64,000 nucleotides of DNA from Flavobacteriales bacterium (GCA_030584065.1 CP129489.1:2089497-2153496), one strand, 5' to 3'; shown: positions 1 to 9,387, counted from the stretch's first letter. The notes: generated by a model from the sequence alone, not told the origin. Made by a program: numbers and translations.

Positions 1-3000
1 TACATCTTCTCCACCTGCGCTGCTGACGGCTCCAACGTCACCTACGACTCACAGCTCACGCTGCGTACCACGGCTGGCGCCCAGCTCGGCTACAGCGATG
101 ACGCCTGCGGCACGCAATCGCGGATCACGTGGGTGGCCACGCTCACCGGCACGGTGCGCATCCACCTGCACCAGTACAACTGCGTGTCGAACACCACCTG
201 CTCCGCCATCCGCGTGAGCCGGACGGCGGCCGGCGGAGGTGGAGGCAGCGGATGCCTAACGGCGTCCTATGGTCTTTACCCGGGCACCACGTTCACCCCG
301 GTCTGCACAGGTGCAGCGGAATCCATTACCACGGTTGGCTACGCCGGCGAATACTCCAACGTGAACCTCACGGCCGGCACGCTGTACACGTTCACGAGCT
401 CGGTAGGCACGGACTACATCACCATCAGCAATGCAGCCGGTACCACGGCGCTGGCCTTTGGTACCACGCCGCGCACCTACACCCCCTCCACCAGCGGCAC
501 CTACCGCTTCTACACGCACACAAGCGGCCCTGCTGCTTGTGGCGAGTCAGGCACTAGCCGGACCCGCGCGGTGCAATGCACCGCCCCTGCGGTGAACCCC
601 TGCACGGCACCGGTGGCAGCTGCTGCCTGCGGCACCACCCAGACCACCTCGCTCAGCGGCACGCCCTTCTGGACCGTGCAGACCTTGTGCAGCTTCGGTC
701 GCACCGGCATGGAGCGCATGTTCACCTACACGCCCACGGTGACGGGCAACTACAGCGTTACCGTGACCGCCAACAGCCTGAACAACTACTCCGCCCTCAG
801 CTGGGCCACCTCCTGCGCGCAAGCTGCCACCTGGAACTGCATCAGCGGCGACCTGGCCTCATTCGCCACGGGCAGCTTCCCCATCGGCGCCACCTGGACC
901 GCCGGCACCACCTACTACCTGCTGTGGCGCGGCGAAGCACCGGGCATGACCGGCACCGTGACCTGGCGCGTCAACTGCCCGCCGCCGCCCAGCGACGCCT
1001 GCGCCAGCGCCATCCCCATCACCACGCTGCCCTACACCAGCACACCGGTATCGACCGTGGGCGCCACCACCGACGGCCCGGTGACGACCTGTGATGGCCC
1101 ATACAACAACGTCTGGTGGACCGTGAGCGGTGTTTGCGGACCCATGATCGCCTACACCTGCGGATCGAGCTATGACACCGAGATCGCCGTTTACGCAGGC
1201 ACATGCGCCGGGCTGACCCCGATCACCTGTAACGATGATGCCGGGGCGAATGGCCCCTGCCCCTCCACGCTACAGAGCTGGGTAACCTGGGCAGCCACCC
1301 AAGGCACCACCTACTACATCGCGGTGGGCGACTACTGGTCGGGCGGAACCGGCGGCAACGCCGTACTGAACGTGACCGCGGTGGACGGCGATAGCGATGG
1401 CGTGGGCGATGCCTGCGACAATTGCGTGAGCACGGCCAATGCCAACCAGGCCGATGCCGATGCCGACGGCGTGGGCGATGTGTGCGACAACTGCCCAGCT
1501 GACTCCAACGCCAGCCAGACCGACAGCGATGGCGACACCAACGGTGACGCCTGCGACATCTGCCCCGGCGGCAATGACTTCACCGATGGCGACGGCGATG
1601 CCGTGCCCGATTTCTGCGACATCTGCCCCACGGTGAACAACGGCAGCCCCGGCCAGGCCTGCGATGACGGCAACCCGCTGACGGTGCTCGACGTGCTGGG
1701 CGGCAGCCCCGCCTGCGCCTGCGCAGGCACCCCCTGCACCCAGACGGTGACCGTGACCCTGCAGAGCGACGGCGCCAGCCCCCTGCGCTGGGCCCTGCGC
1801 CAGCAAGGCACCAACATCCTGGTGCAGAGCTCGCCCGGCTACCCCGCCTACGACTACCCGCCGCCGAGCCCCAACTACACCTACACCACCTGCCTGCCCG
1901 ATGGCAACTACTACTTCACCATCGAGGACGGCGACTGCAACGGCATCGTGAACGGCGGTTACGTGGTGCGCGTGGACGGCAAGCGCGTGATCGACAACAC
2001 GTCGAACTTCCTCAACGGCTGCATCAGCCAGATCTCCGGCGGCCAGGGCTTCACCATCCCCATGGGCAATGATCGCCTGGTGGTGGACGACATGGACCGC
2101 CTCGACCTGCGCCGCGGCGCCTCGGGCACCTGCTCGGACAGGCTGTTGGCCAACAACACCAACAACGTGACCGGCAACGTGTACCAGTTCTGGGTGTACG
2201 ACCCCAACGGCACGCTCAGCCTGCGCTACCCCGCCAACACCGGCGGCCCCAACCAGCTGAACATGTTCAACCTGCCCTCGCTGGTGGAAGGCCGCCTCTA
2301 CAACGTGCGCGTGCGCACGCAGATCAGCCCGGGCGTATGGCGCCAGTGGGGCCCTGCCACGCGCATGATGATCGACAACGTGGCGGGCCAGTGCAAGGCC
2401 ACCAAGCTGAACGACGACCCGTCTGACTTCCGCTACTCCTGCGGCGTCACCAAGGCGCTGGGCAACGGCCAGGCCAACCTGGTCTACGCCAAGGGCAAGA
2501 CCCGCCTCAACGCCAACTGCGTGTCGGTGCCCGCGAACCGCTACCAGTTCCGCTTCCGCCTCCCCGCCGAGGGCGTGGTGATCGTGAAGACCGGCGTGAG
2601 CAACAACCCGTGGACCTACCTGAACATGAACAACCTGGTGGGAACGCCCCTGCCCTCGAACGCCACCCTGCAGGCCTGCAAGCTCTACGAAGTGGAGGCC
2701 CGGGCCAGCTTCGACAATGGCGCCACCTGGTGCGTGGGCGGTGACCCCTACACGGACCTCACGCCCTGGGGCGACGTCTGCACGGTGTTCATCTCCGGCT
2801 GCTCCTCCATGGCCACGCAGCCCACGGGCAGCGAGAGCATGGATGCCGCGGCCGCCCTGCGCGTGTTCCCCAACCCGAACCGCGGCGACCAGCTGACCCT
2901 CGCGCTCGACCGCGTGGCGGCCGGCGTGGAGACCGTGAGCGTGGACATCTACGACGCCTTCGGCAAGCGGGTGACCGCTCGCACGATCGCGGTGCAGGAT

Positions 3001-3114
3001 GGCTACCTCAACACGGTGCTCGACCTCAACGGCGCCCTGGCCAACGGCCTCTACATGGTGAGCATCACCGCCGGTGAAGCCACCTACAACGAGCGCCTGG
3101 TGATCCAGAAGTAA
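1..3114 (+). CDS. Secreted T9SS cargo protein with thrombospondin type 3 repeats (5' partial)
   Basis: The reading frame is open from the first base, so the gene begins before the window; 1037 residues are visible. The first part is Thr/Gly/Cys-rich with repeated beta-sandwich-like modules of the kind found in Bacteroidota surface proteins. DNA 1381-1660 encodes Asp-rich calcium-binding thrombospondin type 3 repeats ([14 protein letters not shown] and variants). The last roughly 85 residues form a type A T9SS C-terminal sorting domain: the VFPNPNRG motif, then [11 protein letters not shown], then an NGLYMVSI block and a terminal RLVIQK. In known systems this domain sends the protein across the outer membrane through the T9SS and is removed by PorU; porU and porV are in this window. 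No catalytic domain is seen, so an adhesin or structural role is inferred. The N-terminal signal peptide lies outside the window. Confidence 0.85.
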   Translation, partial: YIFSTCAADGSNVTYDSQLTLRTTAGAQLGYSDDACGTQSRITWVATLTGTVRIHLHQYNCVSNTTCSAIRVSRTAAGGGGGSGCLTASYGLYPGTTFTPVCTGAAESITTVGYAGEYSNVNLTAGTLYTFTSSVGTDYITISNAAGTTALAFGTTPRTYTPSTSGTYRFYTHTSGPAACGESGTSRTRAVQCTAPAVNPCTAPVAAAACGTTQTTSLSGTPFWTVQTLCSFGRTGMERMFTYTPTVTGNYSVTVTANSLNNYSALSWATSCAQAATWNCISGDLASFATGSFPIGATWTAGTTYYLLWRGEAPGMTGTVTWRVNCPPPPSDACASAIPITTLPYTSTPVSTVGATTDGPVTTCDGPYNNVWWTVSGVCGPMIAYTCGSSYDTEIAVYAGTCAGLTPITCNDDAGANGPCPSTLQSWVTWAATQGTTYYIAVGDYWSGGTGGNAVLNVTAVDGDSDGVGDACDNCVSTANANQADADADGVGDVCDNCPADSNASQTDSDGDTNGDACDICPGGNDFTDGDGDAVPDFCDICPTVNNGSPGQACDDGNPLTVLDVLGGSPACACAGTPCTQTVTVTLQSDGASPLRWALRQQGTNILVQSSPGYPAYDYPPPSPNYTYTTCLPDGNYYFTIEDGDCNGIVNGGYVVRVDGKRVIDNTSNFLNGCISQISGGQGFTIPMGNDRLVVDDMDRLDLRRGASGTCSDRLLANNTNNVTGNVYQFWVYDPNGTLSLRYPANTGGPNQLNMFNLPSLVEGRLYNVRVRTQISPGVWRQWGPATRMMIDNVAGQCKATKLNDDPSDFRYSCGVTKALGNGQANLVYAKGKTRLNANCVSVPANRYQFRFRLPAEGVVIVKTGVSNNPWTYLNMNNLVGTPLPSNATLQACKLYEVEARASFDNGATWCVGGDPYTDLTPWGDVCTVFISGCSSMATQPTGSESMDAAAALRVFPNPNRGDQLTLALDRVAAGVETVSVDIYDAFGKRVTARTIAVQDGYLNTVLDLNGALANGLYMVSITAGEATYNERLVIQK

Positions 3115-3139
3115 GCACCGCCTGAACCGGCCTTTGTGC

Positions 3140-3169
3140 GCGGCCCCCATCGGAAACGGTGGGGGCCGC
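3140..3169 (+). terminator. Hairpin after the T9SS cargo gene
   Basis: A perfect 10-bp stem (GCGGCCCCCA at 3140-3149 with its complement at 3160-3169) encloses a 10-nt loop, 25 bp after the stop codon. No strong T-tract follows. The next 245 bp, up to the convergent gene ending at 3415, show no convincing gene. Confidence 0.6.
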
Positions 3170-3414
3170 TGCATTCAGGGCCTGGGCCAACCCCGGGATG
3201 CCCCCTGGGCCGCAACGGCATCCCGCCCCGCGGCAGGCCTCCATCAAGCCATCGCCGGGCGGTGCACCGCACCACGGTCAATCATGCGCCGTCCGCCGTG
3301 CCAAGCCCTCTGCACCGGCCGATGAAAGGCGCGGAGCAGGGCGCATGGAGAACGGCAGCCAAGGCCACGCCCGCGCTACGAGGGCGGGCACGACCCGCGC
3401 ACCCCCGAGCGGGA

Positions 3415-4611
3415 TCACCGCGTGAAATCCGGGTAGAGCAGGTACCTGGCCCGCACCCGGCGGAAGGCCTCCAGGTCCTTGGCCCATCCTGCGCGGATGG
3501 CCTCCTCCGTGGCGCCGGCCTGCACCTGCTGGCGCAGCTCAGGCCCGCCGGCCAGCTTGTCGAAGAAGGGAGTGAAGAACGCCGCCTTGTCCGGGCAGGC
3601 TTCGTACAGGCCGATCAGCCATTGCAGGTTGATGCGGCGGTCCATCCGCGTGCTGAACGCGCCATAGTCCCGCAGGTCGATCCCCGTGCAGCGCTTGCCC
3701 TTGTGCGGAGGGTCCTTGGCGCCCGGCTTGGGCACCGGGGTGAAGGCAAAGGCGCCGATGGGATTGCCGGGGTATCCCACGCACTGGAACGGCTGGTCGG
3801 TGCCGCGCCCCACGCTCACCATGGTGCCCTCGAAGAGCCCCAAGGATGGGTAGAGGTAGACCGCCGCCATGTTGGGCAGGTTGGGCGAAGGGCGCACGGG
3901 CAGCTGGTAGAAGGCATCGTGGTCGTAGCCCACGCACTCCACCACGGTGAGGTCGCACCGGCGCCCTTCCTTGAGCCAGCCCTCGCCGTTGATCATGCGG
4001 GCATACTCGCCGATGGTCATGCCATGCACCAGGGGCACGGGATGCATGCCCACGAAGGAGCGGTACGCCTCCTGCAGCACGGGACCGTCCACGTAGAAGC
4101 CATGGGGATTGGGACGGTCCAGCACGATCACCTTGCGCTGCTGCTCCTGCGCCGCCTCCATCACGTAGTGCAGCGTGCTGATGTAGGTGTAGAAGCGCAC
4201 GCCCGCATCCTGGATGTCGAAGAGCAGCACCTCCGTATCGGCGAGCTGCGCGGCGGTGGGCTTCTTGTTGGCGCCATAGAGCGAGACGAGCGGCAGCCCG
4301 GTGCGGGCATCGCGCTGGTCCTTCACATGCTCACCGGCATCCGCCTCGCCGCGGAAGCCGTGCTCGGGGGCGAACACCTTCACCACCTGCACGCCGAGGG
4401 TGAGCAGGGAGTCCACCAGGTGGGTGCCGCCGATCATGCCGGTCTGGTTGGTCACCACCGCCACCCGCCGCCCGCGCAGCAGCGGCAGGTAGGCCTCGGT
4501 GCGCGCCGCGCCCACCGTCACCTCGGGCCTGCCGATGGCCACGGCCACCGGCTGCTGGGCTGCCGCCGCCAACGGGAGCGCCAGCAGCAGCGCGGCTATC
4601 TTCGCCCGCAT
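3415..4611 (-). CDS. DUF1343 / NamZ-like exo-beta-N-acetylmuramidase
   Basis: This 398-residue exported protein belongs to the DUF1343 (YbbC/NamZ) family, whose characterised member removes terminal MurNAc from peptidoglycan fragments. Starting at 4611 gives a clean signal peptide (MRAKIAALLLALPLAAAAQQ); an in-frame Met at 4641 would add ten residues and is also possible. Family signatures are RRVAVVTNQTGMIGG, VKVFAPEHGFRGEADAGE, LLFDIQDAGVRFYTYISTL, VLDRPNPHGFYVDGP and VSVGRGTDQPFQ. A role in cell-wall turnover or muropeptide recovery in the periplasm is inferred from the family. The start codon lies only 10 bp from the divergent permease start at 4622, so the two genes must share a compact regulatory region or overlap their leaders. 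Confidence 0.85.
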   Translation of the reverse strand: MRAKIAALLLALPLAAAAQQPVAVAIGRPEVTVGAARTEAYLPLLRGRRVAVVTNQTGMIGGTHLVDSLLTLGVQVVKVFAPEHGFRGEADAGEHVKDQRDARTGLPLVSLYGANKKPTAAQLADTEVLLFDIQDAGVRFYTYISTLHYVMEAAQEQQRKVIVLDRPNPHGFYVDGPVLQEAYRSFVGMHPVPLVHGMTIGEYARMINGEGWLKEGRRCDLTVVECVGYDHDAFYQLPVRPSPNLPNMAAVYLYPSLGLFEGTMVSVGRGTDQPFQCVGYPGNPIGAFAFTPVPKPGAKDPPHKGKRCTGIDLRDYGAFSTRMDRRINLQWLIGLYEACPDKAAFFTPFFDKLAGGPELRQQVQAGATEEAIRAGWAKDLEAFRRVRARYLLYPDFTR

Positions 4612-4621
4612 CCCCTTCGCC

Positions 4622-6211
4622 GTGAGCTTCGCGCACTTCATCGCCCGCCGCATCGTACGCGGGGGAACCGCCGGATTCTCGCGGCCCATCGTGTTCATCG
4701 CGGTGCTCGGCATCGTGGTGGGCATGGCGGTCATGATCCTGACGGTGGGCATCACGCGGGGCTTCCAGCGCGAGGTGCGGGCGAAAGTAACCGGGGCGGC
4801 GGCCCACCTGCAGATCGTCGCCATCGGCCAGACCGACCCCAAGGAGACCCTGCGCATACCCATCGGCCAGCCGTTCTACCCCGCATTGGATACCGTTCCC
4901 GGCATCGCCCACATCCAAGTGTATGCCACACGGCCGGGCATCATCGAAACGGAGCGCGACATCGAGGGCGTGGTGCTCAAGGGCATCGGTGCCGACTACG
5001 ACACCCGATTCCTCCGCACGCACCTGCTGCAGGGCGGGCTCCCGGCCATCGGCGACAGCGCACGCCCCATCGACCTGCTCCTCTCCAAGCACCATGCGGA
5101 CCGCCTGCGCATCGGCGTGGACGACACCATCACCACCTACCTCGTCCGGGGCCGCGACGAGATCCGCCCGCGGCGCTTCCGCGTGTGCGGCGTGTACCAG
5201 ACCGGGCTGGAGCAGATCGACCACAACCTGGTGTTCGTGGACATCGACCACCTGCAGCGCTTCGCCCAATGGGGGCTGAAAGCCGAGATCGATGTGAGCC
5301 CGCTCCGCTACAGCAGCTACGTGGAGATCACCGGGCTCGCGTTCGGGGGGGATCGGCTCTACACCTACGAATGGCCCGGAACGGATTGGAAGGGGCCTGG
5401 CCCGCACCGCGCCCTGCTCTACGACCGCTACGTGCCTGATGTGCCGTATGGCGCCATCGGCAAGGCCCCGAAGGACACCGCGTTCACGCTCGTCGTCCAC
5501 GATGCCGATCGCACCATCCCGGACACGGCCGTCGTGCGCATCATCCCCGACTCGTTGGTGCGGGTGACCACCAGCCTGGGCACCGAGGTGATCGTGGGCG
5601 GCGTGCGCGTGGAGCGCAGCGGCAGCGGCGGCAGCTACCGCAGGTATTGCGGCGGCTTCGAGGTGATCCTCGACCGCTTCGAGGACATGCAGCGGCTCGA
5701 CGACCTGGTGTACACCGCCTACCTGCCCCCCGACCTCCGCTCCCTCAGCGCGCGCGACCGCTTCCCGGAGATCTTCGCCTGGCTCGAGCTGCTGGACAAG
5801 AACGTGGTGGTGATCATCGCGCTCATGATCGCCGTGGCCATCATCAACATGACCAGCGCACTGCTGATCATCATCCTCGAGCGCACCGCCATGATCGGCA
5901 CGCTCAAGGCCCTGGGAGCCACCAACGGCGCCATCCGCCGCATCTTCCTCCTCGATGCCGCCTACATCCTGGGCGCCGGCATCCTCCTCGGCGATGCCCT
6001 GGGAATCGGCCTCGCCGCCGTGCAGCAGCGCTTCGGCCTGGTGAAGCTGCCCGTGGAGACCTACTACGTGGATGCCGTGGTGGTGGACATCGAACCCCTA
6101 GCGGTGCTGGCGCTGAACGCAGGCACCCTGCTGGTGTGCGTGCTGGCGCTCATCCTCCCCAGCATGCTGGTGACCCGCATCGCGCCCGCCAAGGCCATCC
6201 GGTTCGCGTAG
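4622..6211 (+). CDS. LolC/LolE-type ABC transporter permease (FtsX family)
   Basis: The 529-residue inner-membrane protein has the layout of lipoprotein-releasing permeases: one N-terminal transmembrane segment (about residues 21-43), a large periplasmic domain (about 45-390) and three C-terminal membrane segments carrying the FtsX domain. A cytoplasmic coupling loop (ERTAMIGTLKALGATNGAIR) follows the second segment. The GTG at 4622 was chosen because it gives the usual family N-terminus (MSFAHFIARRIVRG); earlier in-frame starts would overlap the divergent gene and add an unconserved stretch. The ATPase partner (LolD-like) is not in the window. The protein probably helps extract lipoproteins for transport to the outer membrane, but other FtsX-type functions cannot be excluded. 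Confidence 0.8.
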   Translation: MSFAHFIARRIVRGGTAGFSRPIVFIAVLGIVVGMAVMILTVGITRGFQREVRAKVTGAAAHLQIVAIGQTDPKETLRIPIGQPFYPALDTVPGIAHIQVYATRPGIIETERDIEGVVLKGIGADYDTRFLRTHLLQGGLPAIGDSARPIDLLLSKHHADRLRIGVDDTITTYLVRGRDEIRPRRFRVCGVYQTGLEQIDHNLVFVDIDHLQRFAQWGLKAEIDVSPLRYSSYVEITGLAFGGDRLYTYEWPGTDWKGPGPHRALLYDRYVPDVPYGAIGKAPKDTAFTLVVHDADRTIPDTAVVRIIPDSLVRVTTSLGTEVIVGGVRVERSGSGGSYRRYCGGFEVILDRFEDMQRLDDLVYTAYLPPDLRSLSARDRFPEIFAWLELLDKNVVVIIALMIAVAIINMTSALLIIILERTAMIGTLKALGATNGAIRRIFLLDAAYILGAGILLGDALGIGLAAVQQRFGLVKLPVETYYVDAVVVDIEPLAVLALNAGTLLVCVLALILPSMLVTRIAPAKAIRFA

Positions 6212-6237
6212 GGGCGGATCCTGATCCGCCCCTACGC
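6206..6237. repeat. Perfect 14-bp palindromic element overlapping the permease stop codon
   Basis: GCGTAGGGGCGGAT at 6206-6219 pairs with its exact complement at 6224-6237 around a 4-nt loop. The left arm contains the TAG stop codon of the upstream gene. It could act as a terminator, but its composition and symmetry resemble dispersed REP-like elements. Confidence 0.6.
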
Positions 6238-6254
6238 AACCGGCGGGACGCTCC

Positions 6255-6262
6255 TACCTTCG
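6255..6262 (+). promoter_or_regulatory. Putative -7 box for the cystathionine beta-synthase gene
   Basis: TACCTTCG matches the Bacteroidota -7 consensus TAnnTTTG with one mismatch and ends 7 nt before the ATG at 6270, implying a very short leader. No clear -33 element is seen. Confidence 0.35.
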
Positions 6263-6269
6263 TGCTGCA

Positions 6270-7625
6270 ATGAAGATCCACGAGAACATCCTCAGCACCA
6301 TCGGCAACACGCCCATGGTGAAGCTCAACCGCATCGTCAAGGACCTGCCCTGCACCGTGCTGGCCAAGGTGGAGACCTTCAACCCCGGCAACAGCATCAA
6401 GGACCGCATGGCCCTGAAGATGATCGAGGACGCCGAGAAGGCCGGCCTGCTGAAGCCCGGGTACACCATCATCGAGGGCACCAGCGGCAACACCGGCATG
6501 GGCCTCGCCATCGCGGCCATCATCAAGGGCTACAAGTGCATCTTCACCACCACCGACAAGCAGAGCAAGGAGAAGGTGGACGCCCTGCGCGCCTTCGGGG
6601 CGGAAGTGATCGTGTGCCCCACCAACGTGGACCCCGAGGACCCGCGCAGCTACTACAGCGTGAGCAGCCGCCTGGTGAAGGAGGTACCCAACAGCTGGAA
6701 GGCCAACCAGTACGACAACCTCAGCAACCGCCAGGCGCACTATGAAAGCACCGGCCCCGAGATCTGGGACCAGACGGACGGTAAGGTGACGCACCTGGTG
6801 GTGGGCGTGGGCACCGGTGGCACCATCTGCGGTACCGGCCGCTACCTGAAGGAGAAGAACCCGAACGTGAAGATCTGGGGCATCGACACCTACGGATCCG
6901 TCTTCAAGAAGCTGAAGGAGACCGGCGAGTTCGACAAGAACGAGATCTACCCTTACATCACCGAGGGTATCGGCGAGGACTTCGTGCCGGCCAACGTGGA
7001 CATGGACCTCATCGACCATTTCGAGAAGGTCACCGACCGCGACGCGGCGATCTACACGCGCAAGATCGTGAAGGACGAGGGCATCTTCGTAGGCAACAGC
7101 GCGGGCGCGGCCATGGCCGGCCTGATGCAGATGAAGCACCTGCTGAAGCCCGAGGACGTGGTGGTGGTGATCTTCCACGACCACGGCACGCGCTACCTGG
7201 GCAAGATGTTCAACGACGACTGGATGCGCGAGCGCGGCTTCCTGGTGGAGGAGAAGCCCACCGCCGGCGACCTGCTGAAAGGCAAGGAGCTGCAGCTGCT
7301 GAGCGTGGAGGCCGATGAGCCGGTGCTGATGGCCATCGACAGGATGCGCGCCCACAACATCGACCAGCTGCCCGTGTTCGAGGGCGGCAAACCGGTGGGC
7401 ACCATCACCGATGCCCGCCTGTTCGATGCCATCCTGGAGGACGCCGACGTGCGCACCCAGGCCGCCCGCGTGGTGATGGGGGCGGCCCTGCCCGTGGTGC
7501 AATTGGAAGCTACCTTGGAAGAAGTCGCGAAGCGGTTGGGCAATGGCAGTCCGGCCGTGTTGGTGGAACAACCGAACGGCTATGGTATCCTGACAAAACA
7601 GGATATCATCGGCAAATTGCGGTGA
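6270..7625 (+). CDS. Cystathionine beta-synthase with C-terminal CBS domains
   Basis: The protein (451 residues) is a fold-type II PLP enzyme joined to a regulatory module. The PLP lysine is K44 in NSIKDR; the phosphate/substrate loop is TSGNTG (71-76); and a glycine-rich cofactor loop follows (VGVGTGGTICGTG, about 178-190). Residues about 335-451 contain a CBS-domain pair (from ELQLLSVEADEPV to QDIIGKLR), as in cystathionine beta-synthases rather than plain cysteine synthases. The expected reaction is serine plus homocysteine to cystathionine in transsulfuration; O-acetylserine sulfhydrylase activity is an alternative. The next gene begins 12 bp downstream. Confidence 0.87.
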   Translation: MKIHENILSTIGNTPMVKLNRIVKDLPCTVLAKVETFNPGNSIKDRMALKMIEDAEKAGLLKPGYTIIEGTSGNTGMGLAIAAIIKGYKCIFTTTDKQSKEKVDALRAFGAEVIVCPTNVDPEDPRSYYSVSSRLVKEVPNSWKANQYDNLSNRQAHYESTGPEIWDQTDGKVTHLVVGVGTGGTICGTGRYLKEKNPNVKIWGIDTYGSVFKKLKETGEFDKNEIYPYITEGIGEDFVPANVDMDLIDHFEKVTDRDAAIYTRKIVKDEGIFVGNSAGAAMAGLMQMKHLLKPEDVVVVIFHDHGTRYLGKMFNDDWMRERGFLVEEKPTAGDLLKGKELQLLSVEADEPVLMAIDRMRAHNIDQLPVFEGGKPVGTITDARLFDAILEDADVRTQAARVVMGAALPVVQLEATLEEVAKRLGNGSPAVLVEQPNGYGILTKQDIIGKLR

Positions 7626-7637
7626 TCCGCCTGGGCC

Positions 7638-7898
7638 ATGCCTGAACTCTGCCGCTTCTACGGGATCATCATCCGGATGTATTTCATGGACCACAACCCG
7701 CCGCACTTCCACGCGGAATACCAGGGTCAACGCGCCGAGTTCGACATCCGCACCCTTGAACTGATCGCCGGTTCCTTGCCCGGCAGGGCGCATGCGCTGG
7801 TACTGGAATGGGCATCCATGCATCGCGCGGAACTGCTGACCAACTGGAACCGTGCCGTGGAGGGCGAACCTCCATCGCCGATCGATCCACTACCTTAG
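7638..7898 (+). CDS. DUF4160 protein, putative toxin-antitoxin-like partner
   Basis: This 86-residue protein shows the DUF4160 signature: FYGIIIRMYFMDHNPPHFHAEY near the N-terminus, then an acidic/hydrophobic segment and a helical VLEWASMHRAELLTNW motif. DUF4160 genes are typically followed by a DUF2442 gene, as here, and such pairs are often listed as putative toxin-antitoxin modules, although no biochemical function is established as far as I know. The C-terminus is Pro-rich (GEPPSPIDPLP). The DUF2442 start follows 4 bp after this stop, so the two are almost certainly co-transcribed. Confidence 0.8.
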   Translation: MPELCRFYGIIIRMYFMDHNPPHFHAEYQGQRAEFDIRTLELIAGSLPGRAHALVLEWASMHRAELLTNWNRAVEGEPPSPIDPLP

Positions 7899-7902
7899 AG
7901 AC

Positions 7903-8151
7903 ATGAACACGGTCGTAAAGGTCATTCCACAAGGAGCTAACCGGCTCATCCTGACCTTCGCGGATGGCTTCCAAGCGGAGGTCGACCTAAAGCCCCTGCT
8001 CACCAAAGGCATCGCCCAACAGGTGGCCGCTCCCGACCTCTTCGCGCAGGTGACCACGGAACCCGGAGGCGGTATCTCCTGGCCGAACGGTTTCGATCTG
8101 TGCCCGGAATTCCTGCGGGAATTGGCCGAGAAGCGTCAGGCGGCGGCGTAA
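7903..8151 (+). CDS. DUF2442 protein paired with DUF4160
   Basis: The protein has 82 residues counting from the ATG at 7903, which gives the typical N-terminus (MNTVVKVIPQGANRLILTF). It contains the DUF2442 core: a beta-strand (LTFADGFQAEVDLKPLL), a helical middle, then WPNGFDLCPEFL near the C-terminus. The upstream in-frame start at 7852 would run back through the DUF4160 gene and was rejected. Members are compact proteins usually adjacent to DUF4160 and are suspected to be DNA- or partner-binding. Function here is unknown beyond the conserved pairing. Confidence 0.8.
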   Translation: MNTVVKVIPQGANRLILTFADGFQAEVDLKPLLTKGIAQQVAAPDLFAQVTTEPGGGISWPNGFDLCPEFLRELAEKRQAAA

Positions 8152-8207
8152 CTGTACAAACACAACGACTATTTCGACGGATCAGAGATGAAGATCATGG
8201 CCGGAGC

Positions 8208-8471
8208 ATGAGATGGAAAGCACGATATACAGCAGCGGCTCTTCTCATCATCTTATTCCTGTCATTCATGGCCTGGGCCTATTCGAGCTTGGTCCTACTT
8301 AACACCGGTCTTGACTTAAAGTACTTGGAGTCAGAAACGAGCGATCTTTTAGCAAGGCAGGCATTTTGGACTACCATTCGATCCCGCATCAGTTGGATTA
8401 TTATGATCGCCTTGGCCATGCTCACGGGACTACTGACCTACCGGTGGTTCTTCGTACCGAGCAAAGGCTAA
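8208..8471 (+). CDS. Small two-helix membrane protein, unknown, lower GC than its neighbours
   Basis: The frame encodes 87 residues beginning MRWKARYTAAALL. Two hydrophobic helices are visible, about residues 8-30 (AALLIILFLSFMAWAYSSLVLL) and 61-78 (WIIMIALAMLTGLLTY), separated by a soluble loop (YLESETSDLLARQAFW) and ending with a short positive tail. No family is recognised. The DNA is visibly less GC-rich than the surroundings and uses codons such as TTA, AGA and ATA that neighbours avoid, so recent acquisition or weak expression is plausible. A longer in-frame version starting at 8100 overlaps DUF2442 and is unlikely. Confidence 0.5.
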   Translation: MRWKARYTAAALLIILFLSFMAWAYSSLVLLNTGLDLKYLESETSDLLARQAFWTTIRSRISWIIMIALAMLTGLLTYRWFFVPSKG

Positions 8472-8500
8472 GGAGTTCACTCATCCGATCATCTGATCGC

Positions 8501-9307
8501 ATGCGCTCCGTCCCCGACCAGATGAACCGCACCGTCCGAGTGCCCGACCACCCGGAGCGCATCATCTCCCTCGTTCCGTCCCAGACCGAACTTCTGCACG
8601 ACCTGGGCCTTGGCGACCGCGTGGTGGGCATTACCAAGTTCTGCATCCACCCGGATGCCTGGTTCCGCAGCAAGGCCCGCGTGGGTGGCACCAAGCAGGT
8701 GGATCTGGACAAGGTGCGCGCATTGAAGCCCGACCTCATCATCGGCAACCAGGAGGAGAACAGCCGGGAGGACATCGAAGCGTTGGAACGGGAGTTCCCC
8801 GTGTGGATGAGCGACGTGCGCGACCTGGACGGCGCTTTGGAAATGATCCGGCGCGTGGGAGAATTGACGGCCACTGGTGACAGGGCCGGTGAGCTGATCC
8901 GACTGATCGCGGTTGCTTTCGACCATCTTGAACGGCCGTCAACCCCAATGAGCGTCGCATATTTCATCTGGCGCGACCCCTTGATGGTGGCGGGCGAGGA
9001 CACCTACATCAGTGACATGCTGGACCGTGCGGGCTTCACCAACGCGTTCGCCCACCGCCCAGAGCGCTACGCGGAGATCACCCCGGCAGAGCTCGCGGCA
9101 GCCGACCCCGATGTAGTCCTGCTCTCCTCCGAGCCTTACCCCTTCGCCGAAAAGCACCTGCTGGAGTTCAACATGATCTGCCCCGGCACCCCGGTGAGGT
9201 TGGTGGACGGCGAGCTCTTCAGCTGGTACGGCAGCCGGCTGCTGCGCACACCGGCCTATCTCGCTGCAGTGCAGCGTTCCCTACCCACGGACCGGGCACC
9301 CGCCTGA
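8501..9307 (+). CDS. Periplasmic-binding-protein-like (BtuF/helical-backbone metal receptor) protein
   Basis: The 268-residue protein belongs to the class III substrate-binding fold of vitamin B12 and siderophore transporters: the N-terminal strand and motif RIISLVPSQTELLHDLGLGDRVVGIT, the KARVGGTKQVDLDKVRALKPDLIIG segment, a long linking helix, and a second domain with PDVVLLSSEPYPF. The ATG at 8501 was chosen; an ATG at 8522 is an alternative. Neither gives a signal peptide or lipobox, so the protein may be cytoplasmic or exported by another route. No permease or ATPase gene is adjacent, so the ligand (cobalamin or a metal chelate) is inferred from the family only. Confidence 0.7.
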   Translation: MRSVPDQMNRTVRVPDHPERIISLVPSQTELLHDLGLGDRVVGITKFCIHPDAWFRSKARVGGTKQVDLDKVRALKPDLIIGNQEENSREDIEALEREFPVWMSDVRDLDGALEMIRRVGELTATGDRAGELIRLIAVAFDHLERPSTPMSVAYFIWRDPLMVAGEDTYISDMLDRAGFTNAFAHRPERYAEITPAELAAADPDVVLLSSEPYPFAEKHLLEFNMICPGTPVRLVDGELFSWYGSRLLRTPAYLAAVQRSLPTDRAPA

Positions 9308-9379
9308 GCGGCGGGACGCATCCGGCGACGGGCGGTGAACCGGCTCCACGAATGGCAGCCCCCCCAGGACGCACGGCCC

Positions 9380-9387
9380 TACTTTTG
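9380..9387 (+). promoter_or_regulatory. Putative -7 box for the patatin gene
   Basis: TACTTTTG is an exact match to TAnnTTTG and lies 14 bp upstream of the ATG at 9402. No TTTG is found 19 bp upstream of it. Confidence 0.45.

Noticed and set aside
1381..1660. Asp/Gly tandem repeats in the first gene as a DNA repeat or CRISPR-like array
   Set aside because: The periodicity follows the thrombospondin type 3 protein repeat in frame; there are no identical direct repeats with spacers.
3136..5439. 767-codon plus-strand frame opposite the NamZ-like gene
   Set aside because: It runs antisense to a clear DUF1343 gene and then out of frame through the permease gene; composition is Arg/His/Ala-rich without motifs.
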